Positions 41,778-51,270 are shown, counted from the stretch's first letter. The stretch is 51,397 nt of DNA from Rhodopseudomonas sp. AAP120 (GCF_001295845.1 NZ_LJIC01000014.1:1-51397); one strand, 5' to 3'. Translations and numbers: made by a program. Notes: generated by a model from the sequence alone, not told the origin.

Positions 41778-41965
41778 CGGAAACTCCTCGCGGGCGCTTC
41801 TTGGGTGCACCGCGCGAACGGGTCACTTTGACCATCCAGAGCCCCTACGCAAGGGGGTCTTCGCGATTCTCCCTGCCAGAAAGGGACAAACCGGGAACCA
41901 GGGCGGGTCTAATCAGTGACGATAGTGTGGCTCATATGGTTACCAAAATCCTTCCAACAATCGTC

Positions 41966-42430
41966 CTACTGTGTCGCAGGCGCCAGCGCGTCGGTCGTCG
42001 TCAGCGCCGCCACGACCAGGGGTAGCGGATCGTAGCCCGCACCCACCGGAACCCGCGGCAATTGGACGCCCTGCAGTCCGACCGCCAGCGCGGCCGCGGC
42101 CGGCAGGCGGTCCGCATCGTCCGCCGCGAGGTCGACGACCAGGCCGACCACCGCTTCGGCCGCGACCGGACAGCGCCGGATGCCGAGGCCGCGGATTTCG
42201 ATCAGCCCGGCGAGCTCCGGCACCGGACGCACCCACAGCTCGCCGCCCTGCCGCTGCAGCAAGACACGGTCGTCGCCGATCAGTTCCGCCGGCGGGATCT
42301 GGCCGCAGCCCCCTGCGACGATCAGCGCAAAGGCGAGGCGGGATTTGCCGGAGCCGCTGGGCCCGCGGATCAGCACCGCGCGGCCGCCGACCCTGACGGC
42401 AGTGGCGTGGACGCTCGGCGCCGCGCTCAT
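41966..42430 (-). CDS. hprK: HPr kinase/phosphorylase, short alphaproteobacterial form
   Basis: A 154-residue protein made only of the C-terminal kinase domain. The Walker A loop is LIRGPSGSGKSRLAFAL (23-30), followed by LIGDDRVLL and IEIRGLGI, family motifs involved in HPr and nucleotide binding. The N-terminal domain found in Firmicutes HprK (about 130 residues) is absent, as in other Rhizobiales. It phosphorylates Ser on HPr. The ATG is 10 bases after the chvG stop. Confidence 0.9.
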   Translation of the reverse strand: MSAAPSVHATAVRVGGRAVLIRGPSGSGKSRLAFALIVAGGCGQIPPAELIGDDRVLLQRQGGELWVRPVPELAGLIEIRGLGIRRCPVAAEAVVGLVVDLAADDADRLPAAAALAVGLQGVQLPRVPVGAGYDPLPLVVAALTTTDALAPATQ

Positions 42431-42440
42431 GTTGCCGCGC

Positions 42441-44240
42441 TCATGTCGACGGCAGCCGGACCACGAAGCGCGCACCCGCGACGGTCGGCTCGCCGTCCGG
42501 CCCGCGCGGGCCGGGGCGGTTTTCGGCGCGGATCTTGCCGCCATGGGCCTCGACGATCTGCTTGGAGATCGATAGGCCGAGGCCGGAATTCTGGCCAAAC
42601 CCCTGATGCGGCCGGTCGGTGTAAAAGCGCTCGAAGATCTTGTCGAAGGCGTCGTCGCGGATGCCCGGGCCTTCGTCGTCGACCACGATCTCGATCTCGG
42701 TCTTGCGGCGGCGGCAGACGATCTGCACCTTGCCGCCCTCGCAGGAGAACGATTGCGCGTTCGACAGCAGGTTGGAGATCACCTGGCCGAGCCGGGAATC
42801 ATGACCCGGCACCGAGAAGGTGTCGGTCGGCGGGCCCTCGAACCGGACCTCGACGGCCGCATGGGTGCCGAGCCGGGTCTCGTTGGCGACCAGCGTCAGC
42901 GTCGTCAGCAGCCGGCGCAGATCGACCGGGGCGGCGTCCTGGCGCTGCAGTTCGGCGTCGAGCCGGCTGGCGTCGGAAATGTCGGAGATCAGCCGGTCGA
43001 GCCGTTTGACGTCGTGCTCGATCACCGCCAGCAGCCGGGCGCGGCTCTTTTCGTTCTTGGCCAGCGGCAGCGTCTCGACCGCGGAGCGCAGCGAGGTCAG
43101 CGGGTTCTTCAGCTCGTGCGAGACGTCGGCGGCGAACGCCTCGATCGCCTCGATGCGGTTGTAGAGCGAATCGGTCATGTCGCGCAGCGCGCCGGACAGA
43201 TGGCCGATCTCGTCGCGCCGCGTGGTGAAGTCGGGGATCTCGACGCGGGCGCGGATGCGGCGGCGGACCCGCTCGGCGGCGTCGGCGAGTCGCCGCACCG
43301 GGCCGGCGATGGTCGAGGCCAGCAGCACCGACAGCACGAACATCACCACGGCGGCGAGGCCGAAGACTTTGAGGATGGCGAGCCGCTCGGCGGTGACCAT
43401 CTGGTCGATGTCGTCGCCCTGGGTGGACAGCATCAGCGCGCCGTGGATGGCGCGGAAGCGCTGCACCGGCACCGCGACCGAGACGATCACCTCGCCGCGG
43501 TCGTTGATGCGGACCATCGAGTTCTTCTGGCCTTTCAGCGAGTCGGCGACTTCCTGATAGCCGTTGCCGTTCTCCGGCCCGAGCTCGCGATACAGCGGCA
43601 GGTCGCCGCGATTGAGCCAGGTGCGGATCGCGATCATCGCCCGCTCGACGATGCCGGGCTTCTCGGTCGCGGGCGGCGGCAGCTCGAACCGCATCACGTC
43701 GCCGCGGCCATACAGGCTGCGGCTGTCGAGGATCAGCACGCCATCGCGGTCGTAGATGCGGGCGCGCGTCTTGGTCGGCGAGATCAGCCGCCGCAGCACC
43801 GGCGCAACGCGCTCCGGATTGATCGGAAAATCCAGCACCGCGTATTCGTCCGGCGGCCCGTAGGTCTCGCCGGGCTTGAGGTCGAGCAGGCGGTCCGGAT
43901 CGATCGTGATGGTGTTGGTTTCGACCGTCGCCGAGGCGGCGATCGCGCCGGCGATGATTTCGGCCTGCACCAGCAGGCTCTGGGCGCGGGCGTCGATCAG
44001 GCCGGCGCGGAATTGCGAGAGGTAGAGGATGCTGGTGGAGAGCGCGAGCAGGCCGGCGAGATTGAGCGACAGGATACGCCGCGTCAGGCTGGAGAAGCTC
44101 AGCGTGAAGAAGAACTGCCCGGCGCGGCGCAGCCAGGCGAGCGGCCGCGGCCATTGCGGCGCCGTCGCCTCGACATCGTCGGGCGCGGCAGCCTCGTCCC
44201 CGGCGCGGGGGTCTTGATCAGGCGCGGTGCGATCCAGCAA
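42441..44240 (-). CDS. chvG: Sensor histidine kinase ChvG/ExoS/BvrS type
   Basis: A 599-residue membrane kinase. Membrane helices are at about 55-77 and 291-313, flanking a periplasmic sensor of about 210 residues. A HAMP-like linker follows, then the H-box VSHELKNPLTSL with phosphoacceptor H375, the N-box LLSNA, and G-boxes DEGPGI and GLGLSI. ChvG homologues sense acid or envelope conditions and signal to ChvI. The predicted start is TTG at 44240 with no strong ribosome site. It is separated from chvI by 153 bases that hold a palindromic repeat. Confidence 0.92.
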   Translation of the reverse strand: MLDRTAPDQDPRAGDEAAAPDDVEATAPQWPRPLAWLRRAGQFFFTLSFSSLTRRILSLNLAGLLALSTSILYLSQFRAGLIDARAQSLLVQAEIIAGAIAASATVETNTITIDPDRLLDLKPGETYGPPDEYAVLDFPINPERVAPVLRRLISPTKTRARIYDRDGVLILDSRSLYGRGDVMRFELPPPATEKPGIVERAMIAIRTWLNRGDLPLYRELGPENGNGYQEVADSLKGQKNSMVRINDRGEVIVSVAVPVQRFRAIHGALMLSTQGDDIDQMVTAERLAILKVFGLAAVVMFVLSVLLASTIAGPVRRLADAAERVRRRIRARVEIPDFTTRRDEIGHLSGALRDMTDSLYNRIEAIEAFAADVSHELKNPLTSLRSAVETLPLAKNEKSRARLLAVIEHDVKRLDRLISDISDASRLDAELQRQDAAPVDLRRLLTTLTLVANETRLGTHAAVEVRFEGPPTDTFSVPGHDSRLGQVISNLLSNAQSFSCEGGKVQIVCRRRKTEIEIVVDDEGPGIRDDAFDKIFERFYTDRPHQGFGQNSGLGLSISKQIVEAHGGKIRAENRPGPRGPDGEPTVAGARFVVRLPST

Positions 44241-44285
44241 TGGCCAAGCCTGCCCGGATGTTGGCGATCAGCGATTGTCGTTGCC

Positions 44286-44330
44286 GCATGATCCTGTCCG
44301 AAAAGCGGTCTCCACGTTTCGGCATCATGC
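44286..44330. repeat. Rhizobial GCATGATC palindrome inside the chvI-chvG operon
   Basis: A 45-bp imperfect palindrome: GCATGATCCTGTCCGAAAAG at the left and CGTTTCGGCATCATGC at the right. It matches, from memory, a repeat common in Rhizobiales intergenic DNA. It is the only repeat here that lies between two genes of one expected operon. Confidence 0.85.
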
Positions 44331-44393
44331 GCCAGCATATCGCAGCGGCACGGCGGCGTCAGGCTCGATGCCCCGATCGCCGCCGCGGCGCGA

Positions 44394-45095
44394 TCAGGTT
44401 TCCTTGAAGCGGTAGCCGACGCCGTACAGCGTCTCGATCATTTCGAAGTCGTCGTCGACCATCTTGAACTTCTTGCGCAGCCGCTTGATGTGGCTGTCGA
44501 TGGTGCGGTCGTCGACATAGACCTGATCGTCATAGGCGGCGTCCATCAGCGCATTGCGGCTCTTCACCACGCCGGGCCGGGTCGCGAGCGCCTGCAGGAT
44601 CAGGAATTCGGTGACTGTCAGCGTCACCGGCTCGTTCTTCCAGGTGCAGGTATGGCGCTCCGGGTCCATGCGCAGCAGGCCGCGGTCGAGCGCCTTGGCG
44701 TCGTTCTCCTTTGGCACCGCGGCGGGGTCCTTCGGCGCCGAGCGCCGCAGCACCGCCTTGACGCGCTCGACCAAGAGGCGCTGCGAGAACGGTTTGCGGA
44801 TGAAATCGTCGGCGCCCATCTTGAGGCCGAACAGCTCGTCGATCTCCTCGTCCTTGGAGGTGAGGAAGATCACTGGCAGGTCGGACTTCTGCCGCAGCCG
44901 CCGGAGCGTCTCCATGCCGTCCATCCGCGGCATCTTGATATCCAGGATGGCCAGATCAGGCGGTGAGGTGCGGAAGCCATCGAGGGCCGACGCGCCATCC
45001 GTATAGGTCATGATCCGGTAGCCCTCGGCTTCCAGAGCGATCGAAACGGATGTGAGAATGTTGCGGTCGTCGTCGACCAAAGCGATTGTCGGCAT
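44394..45095 (-). CDS. chvI: Response regulator ChvI
   Basis: A 233-residue OmpR-family regulator, partner of ChvG. The receiver has the acidic pocket ALVDDD, phosphoacceptor D52 in [13 protein letters not shown], and the conserved Lys in IRKPFS. The C-terminal winged helix ends [14 protein letters not shown] and YGVGYRF. The start at 45095 ([10 protein letters not shown]) is the family start; residues before it are read-through. It is 212 bases from the divergent HugZ-like gene. Confidence 0.95.
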   Translation of the reverse strand: MPTIALVDDDRNILTSVSIALEAEGYRIMTYTDGASALDGFRTSPPDLAILDIKMPRMDGMETLRRLRQKSDLPVIFLTSKDEEIDELFGLKMGADDFIRKPFSQRLLVERVKAVLRRSAPKDPAAVPKENDAKALDRGLLRMDPERHTCTWKNEPVTLTVTEFLILQALATRPGVVKSRNALMDAAYDDQVYVDDRTIDSHIKRLRKKFKMVDDDFEMIETLYGVGYRFKET

Positions 45096-45307
45096 GAAGC
45101 TCTTTCCGAAAGGCGTGGCTAGACCGCGAAGCGATTCGGCGATCTCGGGTTGGCGGTTGCCCAAAAAGCACAGTCAACGAGCAATGCAAGCTGGGCTGAA
45201 ATGTGGCCGGTTCCCAAAACCCGCGAGCGGGAGGCGTGCGGGCATTGATATAGGCCGGTTTTCTGGGCATCAACACCCCTCCGGTCACGATTGGCGGAAT
45301 AAACCCG

Positions 45308-46042
45308 ATGCAGCCGACTGACGATTTTGATCCCGCCCGGGTCGCCAAATCGCTGCTGCGGCGCCGGCGCGAGGGCGCGCTGGCGACGCTGATGCGGGAC
45401 GGCGGCGCCCCGTATTGCTCACTGGTGAACCTGGCGAGCGCGCCGGACGGCTCGCCGGTGCTGCTGATTTCCCGTCTGGCGGTCCACACCCGCAACCTGC
45501 TGGCCGATCCCCGGGTGTCGCTGATGCTGGACGAGCGCGCCGCGGGCGACCCGCTGCAGGGCGCCCGCATCATGCTGATGGGCGAAGCCGTCGCGGCCGA
45601 TCCGGCGGAGCTGCCGACGCTGCGCAGGCGGTATCTGGCGGCCCATCCGGGCGCCGAGGCCTATATCGACTTCAAGGATTTTTCCTTGTTCCGGATTATT
45701 ACCAGCGGCGCGCATCTGGTCGCCGGCTTCGGCCGCATCGTCGATCTGGCGGCGTCGGACTACCTCACCGATCTCGGCGGCGCCGACGATCTGCTCGATG
45801 CCGAAGCATCGGCGGTCGAGCACCTGAATGCAGATCATTTGATCGCGCTGAATTTGTATGCGACCCGGCTGCTCGGCGCCGCCGCGGCAGATTGGCGCTG
45901 CACAGGGCTCGATCCCGAAGGGCTCGATCTGCAGGCAGATGCTCAGATGTTGCGACTCGATTTCCCGCAACGGGTCACCTCGGCCGCGCAGCTTCGCGAC
46001 ATGCTCAAACGCATGGCAGACATGGCGCGCGCCGCGCCGTGA
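45308..46042 (+). CDS. HugZ-family pyridoxamine 5'-phosphate oxidase-like protein
   Basis: A 244-residue split-barrel flavin/heme-binding protein with a C-terminal DUF2470 domain (EHLNADHLIALNLYATRLLG onward). The N-terminal barrel shows GALATLMRDGGAPYCSLVNL and VSLMLDERA. HugZ proteins bind or degrade heme; whether this one does is inferred. It separates chvI from pckA, which are close neighbours in other Rhizobiales. Confidence 0.82.
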   Translation: MQPTDDFDPARVAKSLLRRRREGALATLMRDGGAPYCSLVNLASAPDGSPVLLISRLAVHTRNLLADPRVSLMLDERAAGDPLQGARIMLMGEAVAADPAELPTLRRRYLAAHPGAEAYIDFKDFSLFRIITSGAHLVAGFGRIVDLAASDYLTDLGGADDLLDAEASAVEHLNADHLIALNLYATRLLGAAAADWRCTGLDPEGLDLQADAQMLRLDFPQRVTSAAQLRDMLKRMADMARAAP

Positions 46043-46229
46043 CTTGAGCCACCTCAATGTCCTCCGGCGGTAAACGAAATACTGCCGCCCGGCTTGGCAA
46101 CGCCATCGTTCGCCACTATTGAGTCGCGCCACTGGACACAGCCGGTATATATTGGCGTCACCGCGGGCTGAAGCGCATTGGCGGCAATCGCGCGACCGGG
46201 ACAACGCGGACTTCGAGGAGGATCTATTC

Positions 46230-47843
46230 GTGCAAGAGACGGGCGTGCATAACGGTGCTCATGGCGCCGATAAATTCGGGCTTAAAAATCTCAAAGGCGT
46301 GTACTGGAATTTCGGCGCGCCGCAGCTCTACGAGCATGCGCTGAGGAACGGCGAGGCCGTGCTGTCCGCCGATGGCGCGCTGTGCGCCGACACCGGCGTG
46401 TTCACCGGCCGCAGCCCGAAGGACAAGTTCACCGTCCGCGACGCCACCACCGAAAACACCATGTGGTGGGGTGGTAATCAGTCGATCACCGCCGATCAGT
46501 TCGAGACGTTGTATCAGGATTTCCTGAAGCACGCCGAGGGCATGCAGCTGTTCGCGCAGGATCTCTACGGCGGCGCCGATCCGTCGTTCCAGATCAAGAC
46601 CCGCGTCTTCACCGAACTCGCCTGGCACTCGCTGTTCATCCGCACGCTGCTGCGCCGTCCCGAGCGCGCTGACCTCGCCTCCTTCGTTCCCGAACTCACC
46701 ATCATCGACCTGCCGAGCTTCCGCGCCGACCCGGCGCGCCACGGCTGCCGCTCCGAAAACGTCGTCGCGATCGACTTCGCCCGCAAGATCGTGCTGATCG
46801 GTGGTACGCAGTACGCTGGCGAGATGAAGAAGAGCGTGTTCACCACGCTGAACTACTACCTGCCCGAGAAGGGCGTGATGCCGATGCACTGCTCGGCGAA
46901 TGTCGGCCCGAACGGCGACACCGCGATCTTCTTCGGCCTGTCCGGCACCGGCAAGACCACGCTGTCGGCCGATCCGAACCGCACGCTGATCGGCGACGAC
47001 GAGCACGGCTGGGGCAAGGACGGCGTCTTCAACTTCGAAGGCGGCTGCTACGCCAAGTGCATCAAGCTGTCGCCGGAAGCCGAGCCGGAGATCTTCGCGG
47101 CCTCCAACATGTTCGGCGCCGTGCTCGAGAACGTCGTGCTCGACGAAGTCACCCGCAAGCCGGACTTCGACGACGGCTCCAAGACCGAGAACACCCGCTC
47201 GGCCTATCCGCTCGAGTCGATCCCGAACGCCTCGCGCACCGGCCGCGCCGGCCAGCCGAAGAACGTGGTGATGCTCGCCGCCGACGCGTTCGGCGTGATG
47301 CCGCCGATCGCCAAGCTGACCCCGGCGCAGGCGATGTATCACTTCCTGTCGGGCTACACCGCCAAGGTGGCCGGCACCGAGCGCGGCGTCACCGAGCCGA
47401 CTCCGGAATTCTCGACCTGCTTCGGCTCGCCGTTCCTGCCGCGCGATCCGTCGGTGTACGGCAACATGCTGCGCGAGCTGATCGCCAAGCACAATGTCGA
47501 CTGCTGGCTGGTCAACACCGGCTGGACCGGCGGCATCTACGGCACCGGCCACCGCATGCCGATCAAGGTCACCCGCGCGCTGCTCACTGCGGCGCTGGAC
47601 GGCTCGCTGCGCAATGTCGAATTCCGCACCGATCCGTATTTCGGCTTCGCGGTCCCGACCGCGCTGCCGGGCGTGCCGAGCGAGATCCTCGACCCGGTGA
47701 AGACCTGGGCCGACAAGGCGGCGTTCGACACCACCGCCCGCAAGCTGGTCGGCATGTTCCAGAAGAACTTCGCCAAGTTCGAAGCGCAGGTCGACGCCGA
47801 AGTCCGCGCCGCCGCGCCGGACGTCAAGCTGGCGGCCGAGTAA
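46230..47843 (+). CDS. pckA: Phosphoenolpyruvate carboxykinase (ATP)
   Basis: A 537-residue gluconeogenic enzyme converting oxaloacetate to PEP with ATP. Landmarks are [12 protein letters not shown], the kinase-1 loop [14 protein letters not shown], the metal site DDEHGW and GCYAK, and [15 protein letters not shown]. The start is GTG at 46230 with GAGGAGG eight bases upstream. In Rhizobiales pckA lies beside chvIG and can be ChvI-regulated; here the HugZ-like gene lies between. Confidence 0.97.
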   Translation: MQETGVHNGAHGADKFGLKNLKGVYWNFGAPQLYEHALRNGEAVLSADGALCADTGVFTGRSPKDKFTVRDATTENTMWWGGNQSITADQFETLYQDFLKHAEGMQLFAQDLYGGADPSFQIKTRVFTELAWHSLFIRTLLRRPERADLASFVPELTIIDLPSFRADPARHGCRSENVVAIDFARKIVLIGGTQYAGEMKKSVFTTLNYYLPEKGVMPMHCSANVGPNGDTAIFFGLSGTGKTTLSADPNRTLIGDDEHGWGKDGVFNFEGGCYAKCIKLSPEAEPEIFAASNMFGAVLENVVLDEVTRKPDFDDGSKTENTRSAYPLESIPNASRTGRAGQPKNVVMLAADAFGVMPPIAKLTPAQAMYHFLSGYTAKVAGTERGVTEPTPEFSTCFGSPFLPRDPSVYGNMLRELIAKHNVDCWLVNTGWTGGIYGTGHRMPIKVTRALLTAALDGSLRNVEFRTDPYFGFAVPTALPGVPSEILDPVKTWADKAAFDTTARKLVGMFQKNFAKFEAQVDAEVRAAAPDVKLAAE

Positions 47844-47870
47844 GCGCTGCAGCCGAGTGATGGATACCGG

Positions 47871-47898
47871 AAGGGCGGTCCCGCGGGGCCGCCCTTTT
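47871..47898 (+). terminator. Intrinsic terminator of pckA
   Basis: The stem AAGGGCGGTCCC with CGGGGCCGCCCTTTT (one G-T wobble) is followed by TTTT. It begins 28 bases past the pckA stop. Confidence 0.85.
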
Positions 47899-47921
47899 CG
47901 GTTGGACTCATCTCACAAGGT

Positions 47922-48028
47922 CGTCATGCCCGGGCTTGACCCGGGCATCCATCGTCCGCGCAAGCGGGCCAAAGGGGGCTGCGCTTTTCCGAAGTGATGG
48001 ATTGCCGGGTCAAGCCCGGCAATGACGG
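47922..48028. repeat. Family A two-module palindromic repeat
   Basis: A variant left module GCCCGGGCTTGACCCGGGC and the standard right module GCCGGGTCAAGCCCGGC. It lies between pckA and the unknown gene at 48112. Confidence 0.9.
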
Positions 48029-48111
48029 CCAACAACCAAACCTTAACGCCATCTTAACTGCCGCGGGTGTCGAGTACGCCCAGCTGTAGCTCGGGAGACT
48101 GGAGGCAGGCG

Positions 48112-48474
48112 ATGGCTGATATCATGAGCGTGCTCGCGTCCGGCTACACTTCCGCGGCGCTGCAGACGCCGTCGAACACCAAATACGTCAATGTCGATCC
48201 CACGCTCTATCAGGGCACCTGGACCGGCACCTATTCGAACACCAAGAAGTTCTCGATCACCGTCAACGACGTGCAGGGCTTTCGCGCGCAGGTGAAGTAC
48301 CAGAGCGAAGGCACGGTGAAGTATCAGAGCGTGCTGATCAAGGACGGCTCGTTCCGCGTCGGCGACACCAAGTTCACGCTCGGCAAGGGCGACAACGCCT
48401 CGATCCGCAACGTCGTCACCGACCCGGCCACCGGCCAGACCCAGCTCGTCACCGGCAACGCCAAGCGCAGCTGA
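48112..48474 (+). CDS. Conserved-looking small protein of unknown function
   Basis: A 120-residue protein without a clear signal peptide or membrane segment. After a short helical start (MADIMSVLASGYTSAAL) it looks all-beta: QGTWTGTYSNTKKFSITVND, then FRAQVKYQSEGTVKYQSVLI and GSFRVGDTKFTLGKGD. The alternation of polar and apolar residues suggests a lipocalin-like or small beta-barrel domain. GGAGG lies upstream of the ATG and codon use is like its neighbours. I do not recognise the family. Confidence 0.75.
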   Translation: MADIMSVLASGYTSAALQTPSNTKYVNVDPTLYQGTWTGTYSNTKKFSITVNDVQGFRAQVKYQSEGTVKYQSVLIKDGSFRVGDTKFTLGKGDNASIRNVVTDPATGQTQLVTGNAKRS

Positions 48475-48540
48475 GGGGCGGCCTATCTTCGAGCCGCTTA
48501 ATACATCGCGGCGTTGTGGCGTCTTCCAAACGCACTGAAT

Positions 48541-48646
48541 CCTCATCCTGAGCCCGGCGAAGCCGCGCGTCTCGAAGGATGAGACCACGGGTGCTGGTGG
48601 CCCATGGTTCGAGACGCATCGCTGCGCGATGCTCCTCACCATGAGG
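48541..48646. repeat. Family C repeat
   Basis: Outer arms CCTCATCCTGAG and CTCCTCACCATGAGG, inner arms CGTCTCGAAGGATGAG and TGGTTCGAGACG, and a nested ATCGCTGCGCGAT palindrome. It lies between the convergent 48112 gene and rpoH. Confidence 0.86.
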
Positions 48647-48699
48647 TTGCGCTGGTTTTGAGCGCTTGAAGAACGTCAGATTGATCAGCAGCTCGAACG

Positions 48700-48733
48700 A
48701 CAAAACAAAAACCCCGCCGGTGAGGGCGGGGTT
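48700..48733 (-). terminator. Intrinsic terminator of rpoH
   Basis: Stem AACCCCGCC (48710-48718) with GGCGGGGTT (48725-48733), followed on the minus strand by TTTTTGTTTTG. It lies 37 bases past the rpoH stop. Confidence 0.85.
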
Positions 48734-48769
48734 CGTGGTCTTTGATCGGCGCGAGGACGTGCCTGGATG

Positions 48770-49669
48770 TCAGTGCGCGGCTTCGAGCGCGGCCTGTTCT
48801 TGCCGGGCGATGGTGCCCTTGACGGCGCTCTGCACCTTCTCGAACGCCCGCACCTCGATCTGGCGGACGCGCTCGCGCGACACGCCGAACTCGGCGGCGA
48901 GGTCTTCCAGCGTCATCGGCTCGTCGGCGAGGCGGCGGGCCTCGAAGATCCGCCGTTCGCGCGGGTTGAGCACGCCGATCGCGCCGGTCAGCGCGCGGCG
49001 GCGATGATCGAGCTCCTCGTGCTCGGCCATCACGGCTTCCTGGTTGGGCGACTGATCGACCAGCCAGTCCTGCCATTCGCCGGGCTCGCCGTCGTCGCGG
49101 ATCGGGGCGTTGAGCGACGCGTCGCCGCCGAGGCGGCGGTTCATGTCGATCACGTCCTGCTCGGCGACGCCGAGGCGGGTGGCGATCAGCTTGACCTGGT
49201 CGGGGTGCATATCACCCTCGTCCAGCGCCGAGATCTTGCTCTTCGCCTTGCGCAGATTGAAGAACAGCTTCTTCTGGTTCGCGGTGGTGCCCATCTTCAC
49301 GAGCGACCACGAACGCAGAATGTACTCTTGAATCGACGCCTTGATCCACCACATCGCGTAGGTGGCGAGGCGGAAGCCCTTGTCGGGCTCGAACCGCTTC
49401 ACCGCCTGCATCAAGCCGACATTGCCTTCCGAGACGACTTCGGAGATCGGCAGGCCGTAGCCGCGGTAGCCCATGGCGATCTTCGCCACGAGCCGAAGGT
49501 GGCTGGTCACGAGCTGATGCGCGGCGTCGCGATCATCGTGTTCGCGCCAGCGCTTGGCGAACATATATTCCTGCTCGGGCTCAAGCATCGGGAACTTGCG
49601 GATTTCCGCCAGATACCGAGCGAGGCCGGATTCACCGTTGAGAACGGGTAACGTAGCTGCACGGGCCAT
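48770..49669 (-). CDS. rpoH: RNA polymerase sigma factor RpoH (sigma-32)
   Basis: A 299-residue heat-shock sigma factor. Region 2 contains EGNVGLMQAVKRFEPDKGFR and LATYAMWWIKASIQEYILRS. The RpoH box QKKLFFNLR (132-140) distinguishes it from other sigma-70 types. Region 4 is LEDLAAEFGVSRERVRQIE. GGAGGG lies five bases before the ATG. It should direct the dnaK promoter at 16679. Rhizobiales often have several rpoH copies; this may be one of them. The 219 bases before it carry two inverted repeats. Confidence 0.95.
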   Translation of the reverse strand: MARAATLPVLNGESGLARYLAEIRKFPMLEPEQEYMFAKRWREHDDRDAAHQLVTSHLRLVAKIAMGYRGYGLPISEVVSEGNVGLMQAVKRFEPDKGFRLATYAMWWIKASIQEYILRSWSLVKMGTTANQKKLFFNLRKAKSKISALDEGDMHPDQVKLIATRLGVAEQDVIDMNRRLGGDASLNAPIRDDGEPGEWQDWLVDQSPNQEAVMAEHEELDHRRRALTGAIGVLNPRERRIFEARRLADEPMTLEDLAAEFGVSRERVRQIEVRAFEKVQSAVKGTIARQEQAALEAAH

Positions 49670-49790
49670 CAGCGCCCTCCAGTGGTTTCAGGCCCCCGAT
49701 CCGCGGGCGGCCTGGCAGACGGGTCGCTCTGCTAAAGCCGACCGGCCTGCGATGTTCCGCGTTGAGCCATCCCAACGCACCTGCAATATA

Positions 49791-49841
49791 CACGAGATTA
49801 GTCGTGCGAGTTTAGTTACGGTCTTGTCACTTGACTGTGAC
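49791..49841. promoter_or_regulatory. Two 5-6-5 inverted repeats upstream of rpoH
   Basis: CACGA-GATTAG-TCGTG (49791-49806) and GTCAC-TTGACT-GTGAC (49826-49841) have the same geometry and centres 35 bases apart. A TATATT-like sequence is beside the first. They could be operator sites or hairpins in the rpoH leader. No known consensus is matched. Confidence 0.35.
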
Positions 49842-49888
49842 GTATAAACAACGCGCTGAAATGCTTACCGTTTTCTGACCCGACTGCG

Positions 49889-50893
49889 TCATTCCGTCGC
49901 CGAAAGTGCCGCCTTGAGACGGCTCAGGTCGGGCGGGAGGGCAGATTGCCACTCCATGACCTCGCCGGTGGAAGGGTGCTCCAGGACCAGCAGATAGGCA
50001 TGCAGCGCCTGCCGCCCAAGCTCGGTCAGGACGCCGCGGGCGGCCAAGCTGAGCTGGCTGGCCTTGGTCTTGAAATGCGGCCCGTAGGTCTCGTCGCCGA
50101 GCAGCGGGTGGCCGAGATGCGCCAGGTGGACGCGGATCTGGTGGGTGCGGCCGGTCTCGAGCTGGCAGGCGATCAGCGACACCACCTCGCCGCCGCTGCG
50201 GCCCGTGAAGGTCTGCAGCACCTCCCAATGGGTGATCGCCTCGCGGCCGCCGTCGCGCACCGCCATCTTCTCGCGGGAATAAGGATGCCGGTCGATCGGC
50301 GCCTCGATGGTGCCCCGGGCACGGTTCGGCACGCCCCAGACGAAGGCGTAATAGCCGCGGCGCAGCTCCCCGGTGCGGCCGTGGTCGGCGAACTGGGCGC
50401 TGAGCGACTGATGCGCCTTGTCGTTCTTGGCCACCACCATCAGGCCCGTGGTGTCCTTGTCGAGCCGGTGCACGATGCCGGGCCGGCGGACGCCGCCGAT
50501 CCCGGACAGCGAGGCGCCGCAATGCGCGATCAGGGCGTTGACCAGGGTTCCGGTCTCGTGGCCGGCCGCCGGGTGCACCACCAGGCCGCGCGGCTTGTCG
50601 ATCACGATCAGATCGTCGTCCTCGTAGACGATGTGAAGCGCGATCTCCTCGCCCTGCGGCTCCGGCGCCACCGGCGGCGGCACGTCGATTGTGATCGTCT
50701 CGCCCGGGCTTGCGTGATAAGCGGGGTCGCGGACGGCGTTGCCGGCGATCGCGACCCGGCCGTCGAGAATCAGGGCTTTCAGCCGCGACCGCGACAGCGC
50801 CGGGCAGCGCGTGGCCAGCACCCGGTCGAGCCGCGGCGAGCCTTCGTCACCGGCCACGACCACTTCCAGCAGATGTTCGGACGACCAATTCAC
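49889..50893 (-). CDS. rluD: Ribosomal large-subunit pseudouridine synthase RluD
   Basis: A 334-residue pseudouridine synthase for 23S rRNA. An S4 RNA-binding domain (LDRVLATRCPALSRSRLKAL) precedes the catalytic domain with Asp in GIVHRLDKDTTGLMV and the late ETGRTHQIRVHLAHLGHPLLGD block split here as ETGRTHQIRVHL and GHPLLGD. The GTG at 50893 fits the family start; it is 41 bases from the divergent gene. rpoH lies downstream on the same strand. Confidence 0.93.
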   Translation of the reverse strand: MNWSSEHLLEVVVAGDEGSPRLDRVLATRCPALSRSRLKALILDGRVAIAGNAVRDPAYHASPGETITIDVPPPVAPEPQGEEIALHIVYEDDDLIVIDKPRGLVVHPAAGHETGTLVNALIAHCGASLSGIGGVRRPGIVHRLDKDTTGLMVVAKNDKAHQSLSAQFADHGRTGELRRGYYAFVWGVPNRARGTIEAPIDRHPYSREKMAVRDGGREAITHWEVLQTFTGRSGGEVVSLIACQLETGRTHQIRVHLAHLGHPLLGDETYGPHFKTKASQLSLAARGVLTELGRQALHAYLLVLEHPSTGEVMEWQSALPPDLSRLKAALSATE

Positions 50894-50934
50894 GAGCGCG
50901 CTTTCTTCAACCGACTGACAAACCAGAGCTTTGC

Positions 50935-51270
50935 ATGACCGACACCGCCCTGCCCGACCCCTCCCCCGAACAGGCCGCGCTGTTTGCGCGGGTGCGGCGG
51001 ATGATGCTGATCGCGGGCCTGACCACGACATTGGCCGTGGCGGCGGTCCTCATCGCCATCGGCTATAAGCTTTTCCGCGCCGAGGGAAGCGCCCCGGTGG
51101 CGGCCGAGACCACGCTGCGGCTGCCCAAGGGCGCCCGCGTCCTCTCCACCGCCATCGCCGGCGACCACATCGTCGTCACTCTCGACATCGCCGGCGCCAC
51201 CGAAATCCGCACCTTCGACGCCAAAACCATGAAGCCGGCCGGCCGGCTGACGTTCGCGAACGAGCCATAG
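50935..51270 (+). CDS. Small single-pass membrane protein of unknown function
   Basis: A 111-residue protein with one membrane helix (MLIAGLTTTLAVAAVLIAIG, about residues 24-43), a short cytoplasmic N-terminus and a periplasmic domain with two short repeats (RLPKGARVLSTAIAGDHIVV and TLDIAGATEIRTFDAKTMKP). The latter resemble one blade of a beta-propeller or a PQQ-like strand pair. It is divergent from rluD, an arrangement seen in related genomes as far as I recall. No function is assigned. Confidence 0.78.
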   Translation: MTDTALPDPSPEQAALFARVRRMMLIAGLTTTLAVAAVLIAIGYKLFRAEGSAPVAAETTLRLPKGARVLSTAIAGDHIVVTLDIAGATEIRTFDAKTMKPAGRLTFANEP

